From: a bacterium
GTDB lineage: Bacteria; SZUA-79; Acidulodesulfobacterales; Acidulodesulfobacteraceae
DNA length: 64,000 nucleotides
Assembly: GCA_021798875.1 (NCBI GenBank)
Contig: JAJZBN010000004.1
Span: 1 to 64,000 of the forward strand
Direction of reading: 5' to 3'
Numbering within the stretch: position 1 is the stretch's first letter; every line of letters begins with the position of its first letter. Below are positions 61,759 to 64,000 of this stretch, piece by piece. Under the pieces are notes generated by a model, which saw nothing but the letters and a program-made list of their open reading frames with translations, was not told where the DNA came from and did no database searches. A program made the position numbers and the translations under genes.

Positions 61759-63861
61759 TTACAAGGGTATCATAACGATTATAAAAAAAGCCGCGATAAA
61801 GACGAAGAATATATAAAATATGTACAAATTTAAAGAGCCGTTCTGCATAAGTCCGGTCGTTATGGAACTGATTTTTTCGAACAGTTTTATCAGGGGCAGA
61901 TATAGATAATATTCGATAAGCGGAAATATATAAGAGCCGTAACCGCTCGAATTATGATAATAAGACGAGTAAGGGAAAGGGTTTTTAAGTTCGTAAGGAT
62001 GTTTTGATGTTTCGCTTTGAACATGTACCCTGCTTCTTTTTTTATAAACAAGATTAAACATAATTCTTAAAGCATTGGAAAAACCCAGCGCCGATACCTG
62101 CGCATGCGGATTTATTAAATTTTTGCTTTCGCCGCCTGTCCATGAATAATCCACGATACGTTGCTTGGGTTTTACTATAGTTTTATATAAAATATAAAGG
62201 ATTAATATAAACGAGATCGATACGAAAAACAGATAAACCGGACTTGAAGCAGAAAACGAGCTGTAATAAGGTATAAATATATAATTTTTTAATATTTTAC
62301 CGCTAATATTAATGTGATATATAGACTGGGATACTTTAGATAAAACCGGAGTATATAAAAACATAAAGCCCGCCAACGATATGCTAATAAGTGTCGGTAT
62401 TAAAAGGGCTATATTCATAGAAAACGGAACTTCTTTGGCTTTTTTAGCTTCCTTTGACTTCGGCAAACCGAGGAACGTAAGTCCGTATAATTTTACGTAA
62501 GTCGAAACCGCAACGGCCATACTTAAAGCCATTATGGCTCCTACCGTAAAAATAAGTATCCTTGGAAGAACGGAACTTATATGAAAACCTAAAAAAACAA
62601 CCTCGAGATTGAGCCATTCGGAAACGAACCCGTTAAGCGGCGGAATTCCGGCGGCGGATAAAATCCCTATAAATATAAGCCCTCCGGTCAAAGGCATGCC
62701 TTTTAAAATTCCTCCGAATTTATCGATATCGTGGCTTCCCGTTTCATATTCTATATTTCCCGAACCCATAAATAAAAGGCTTTTAAAAAACGCATGATTT
62801 ATAAGAGCGTACAGCGAGGCGACTAGAGCAAGTGCGGAGAGACCGGTTAAACCGAAATAATTATAATAAAGCGATGCGCCTATTCCGGTTAATATCAAAC
62901 CCATATTATCGACGGTCGAATAAGACAACAGCACTTTAATATCATGCGTCTGGGACATATATAAAACGCCGAAAAACATCGTCGATGCCGCAATAATCAA
63001 TACGATTGAACCAAGCATTAACGCAGTGTTTAGCGGGTGAAGAATATAAAGTCCGAATCTCATGACCCCGTAAACCCCGCAGGACGTCAACACGCCGCTT
63101 AAAACTCCGGACACGCCTGAAGGCGACGCGGGATGAGCCTCAGGCAGCCATATATGAAGTGGAACTATGCCCATTTTTGCCCCGAAACCGAATAAAAACA
63201 ACAAAAAAACTATTTCTTTTACATAAGCCGGTATCGTTAAACTTTTAAGCGTTTCGAAATTAAAACTATTTGCATGCAAATATAAAATTATTAAACCGAT
63301 TATTATAAGCATTGCGCCTATTTCCATTATAACCGCCATTAAAAAAGCGGCTTTCTTAGTTCCCTTAATATAATGTTTGGTCATTACAAGAAAATAGGAA
63401 GATACCGCCATAATTTCCCAGAAAATCATAAACATAAAGCCGTTAAAGGAAATAATGACATAGTAAACGCTGATAAGCATTATGCCGAACAGGAACGAAA
63501 AAAGCGGCGTATTTATCTCGCTCCCTATCTTTTCGATATATTTTATCTGGTAGAGGGCTATATAAAAAAATACCGAAAAAATAAACAGTATAAAAAAATC
63601 GCTTAACGGGTCGAATTTTAATATTATTCCGCCTGCAGGAAAAAATCTTCCAATCTGAAACGACAGGTTTAAAAGATTTCCCCCTTCCATAAACGAAATT
63701 ACCGAATATAAAACAGCCGTAAAAGAAGCCGCCATATATAGAACGTTGGAAAAAACGAAAGGTATGGATTTAAATCTGTCCCCTGAAATCAAACCTATAA
63801 TCGAAACAATAACGCCTGATAACGAAAAAAGTAAAAATAGATAATAATAACTATACGTCAT
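61759..63861 (-). CDS. hyfB: Hydrogenase-4/formate hydrogenlyase membrane subunit B-like (ND5 family)
   Basis: 700 aa, about 16 TM segments. The ND4/ND5-type core has FSGFMFMIFWEIMAVSSYFL-like TM, the proton-path segment GFGAKMGIVPLHIWLPEAHP and ASPSGVSGVLSGVLTSCG, then INHAFFKSLLFMGSGNIEY, as in HyfB/HycC and Mrp-type antiporter subunits. It anchors a group 4 [NiFe] hydrogenase or a related ferredoxin-linked complex and may pump ions. Its ATG overlaps the preceding gene stop by 3 bp. Confidence 0.88.
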   Translation of the reverse strand: MTYSYYYLFLLFSLSGVIVSIIGLISGDRFKSIPFVFSNVLYMAASFTAVLYSVISFMEGGNLLNLSFQIGRFFPAGGIILKFDPLSDFFILFIFSVFFYIALYQIKYIEKIGSEINTPLFSFLFGIMLISVYYVIISFNGFMFMIFWEIMAVSSYFLVMTKHYIKGTKKAAFLMAVIMEIGAMLIIIGLIILYLHANSFNFETLKSLTIPAYVKEIVFLLFLFGFGAKMGIVPLHIWLPEAHPASPSGVSGVLSGVLTSCGVYGVMRFGLYILHPLNTALMLGSIVLIIAASTMFFGVLYMSQTHDIKVLLSYSTVDNMGLILTGIGASLYYNYFGLTGLSALALVASLYALINHAFFKSLLFMGSGNIEYETGSHDIDKFGGILKGMPLTGGLIFIGILSAAGIPPLNGFVSEWLNLEVVFLGFHISSVLPRILIFTVGAIMALSMAVAVSTYVKLYGLTFLGLPKSKEAKKAKEVPFSMNIALLIPTLISISLAGFMFLYTPVLSKVSQSIYHINISGKILKNYIFIPYYSSFSASSPVYLFFVSISFILILYILYKTIVKPKQRIVDYSWTGGESKNLINPHAQVSALGFSNALRIMFNLVYKKRSRVHVQSETSKHPYELKNPFPYSSYYHNSSGYGSYIFPLIEYYLYLPLIKLFEKISSITTGLMQNGSLNLYIFYIFFVFIAAFFIIVMIPL

Positions 63862-64000
63862 TTTAAGCCACCGTTTTTTATTAACAGCAAAACGTTTAAT
63901 ATTTCAAAAGGATTTGGCGGGCAGTGGGGCAGCGCAATTACATTTTCGTTATCGAGTAAAGCAAACAGCTTTAAATCCTTCGCCCCCTTTGCCGTTTCGT
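63858..64000 (-). CDS. Probable hydrogenase/NuoB-like small subunit, C-terminal end (runs off window)
   Basis: About 47 codons, ending LDNENVIALPHCPPNPFEIL, then NVLLLIKNGGLK. The CPPNP stretch is the C-terminal cluster motif of NuoB/[NiFe] hydrogenase small subunits (GCPPxP). Overlaps hyfB (ATGA), so one operon. The family assignment rests on this short motif. Confidence 0.5.
   Translation of the reverse strand, partial: ETAKGAKDLKLFALLDNENVIALPHCPPNPFEILNVLLLIKNGGLK

Noticed and set aside
63762-63783. Third REP-like element (GGATTTAAATCTGTCCCC type)
   Set aside because: It lies inside the hyfB frame (SGDRFKSIPF) and has only one half of the palindrome; chance similarity is likely.

Overview
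The window is 64 kb of a low-GC bacterial chromosome. The gene content (c-di-GMP enzymes with a heme-c sensor, indolepyruvate:ferredoxin oxidoreductase, MetF/MetV-like proteins, a group 4 hydrogenase-type membrane arm, many toxin-antitoxin modules) and the tRNA-Thr/Tyr/Gly/Thr-tuf cluster, in the same order as in E. coli, suggest a Gram-negative, anaerobic or facultative, proteobacteria- or deltaproteobacteria-like organism. An acidophilic Sva0485/Acidulodesulfobacterales-type lineage is possible, but that is inference. TAA and TGA are both used as stops. There are no rRNA genes, CRISPR arrays or intact transposases.

Layout: 1-0.65 kb, start of tuf and four tRNAs. 0.7-8.2 kb, housekeeping genes (sugar epimerase, hemB, a heme-c GGDEF-EAL protein, exonuclease, dut, nitroreductase). 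8.3-12 kb, accessory patch (HicAB, a possible second toxin-antitoxin pair, decayed genes, an MFS carrier, a truncated ORF6N gene, tRNA-His). 12.8-19.8 kb, pentose phosphate genes (tal-tkt on +; gnd-cyclase-zwf on -). 19.8-22 kb, SPFH/NfeD and a family 4 uracil-DNA glycosylase. 22-28.4 kb, a six-gene minus-strand operon (CoA-dehydratase activase-like, HtrA, MetV, MetF-like, IorA, IorB). 28.6-35.5 kb, lipid kinase, GlcF/GlcD-like dehydrogenase, RdgB, HEPN/MNT module, PHP protein.

35.6-53.4 kb is a phosphate island: an inorganic-phosphate MFS carrier, a Tat-exported phospholipase C/acid phosphatase, a GGDEF-EAL operon with a 19-codon leader ORF, and a CHAD-Ppx-Ppx-Ppk1 polyphosphate operon. Seven arrays of 7-bp motifs repeated every 11 bp (TGTAACA/TTTAACA/TGTCATA type), most followed by a -10 box, lie before these genes, before a Phd/degenerate-PIN pair, and before a small basic protein gene at 3.05 kb. 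They look like tandem PhoB boxes and join phosphate uptake, polyphosphate, c-di-GMP and a toxin-antitoxin remnant into one predicted regulon.

42.6-44.1 kb and 53.5-55.0 kb carry an apparently identical 1.47-kb duplication (VapBC plus a Spy/CpxP-like periplasmic protein). The second copy abuts a two-component system that looks like a tandem duplication with reciprocal loss: one copy kept the response regulator, the other the kinase, and the missing partners survive as fragments. A shared palindromic promoter block precedes both Spy-like genes, the regulator and the kinase. The window ends with a HAD protein, a nonsense-mutated MFS pseudogene and a HyfB-like hydrogenase membrane subunit.
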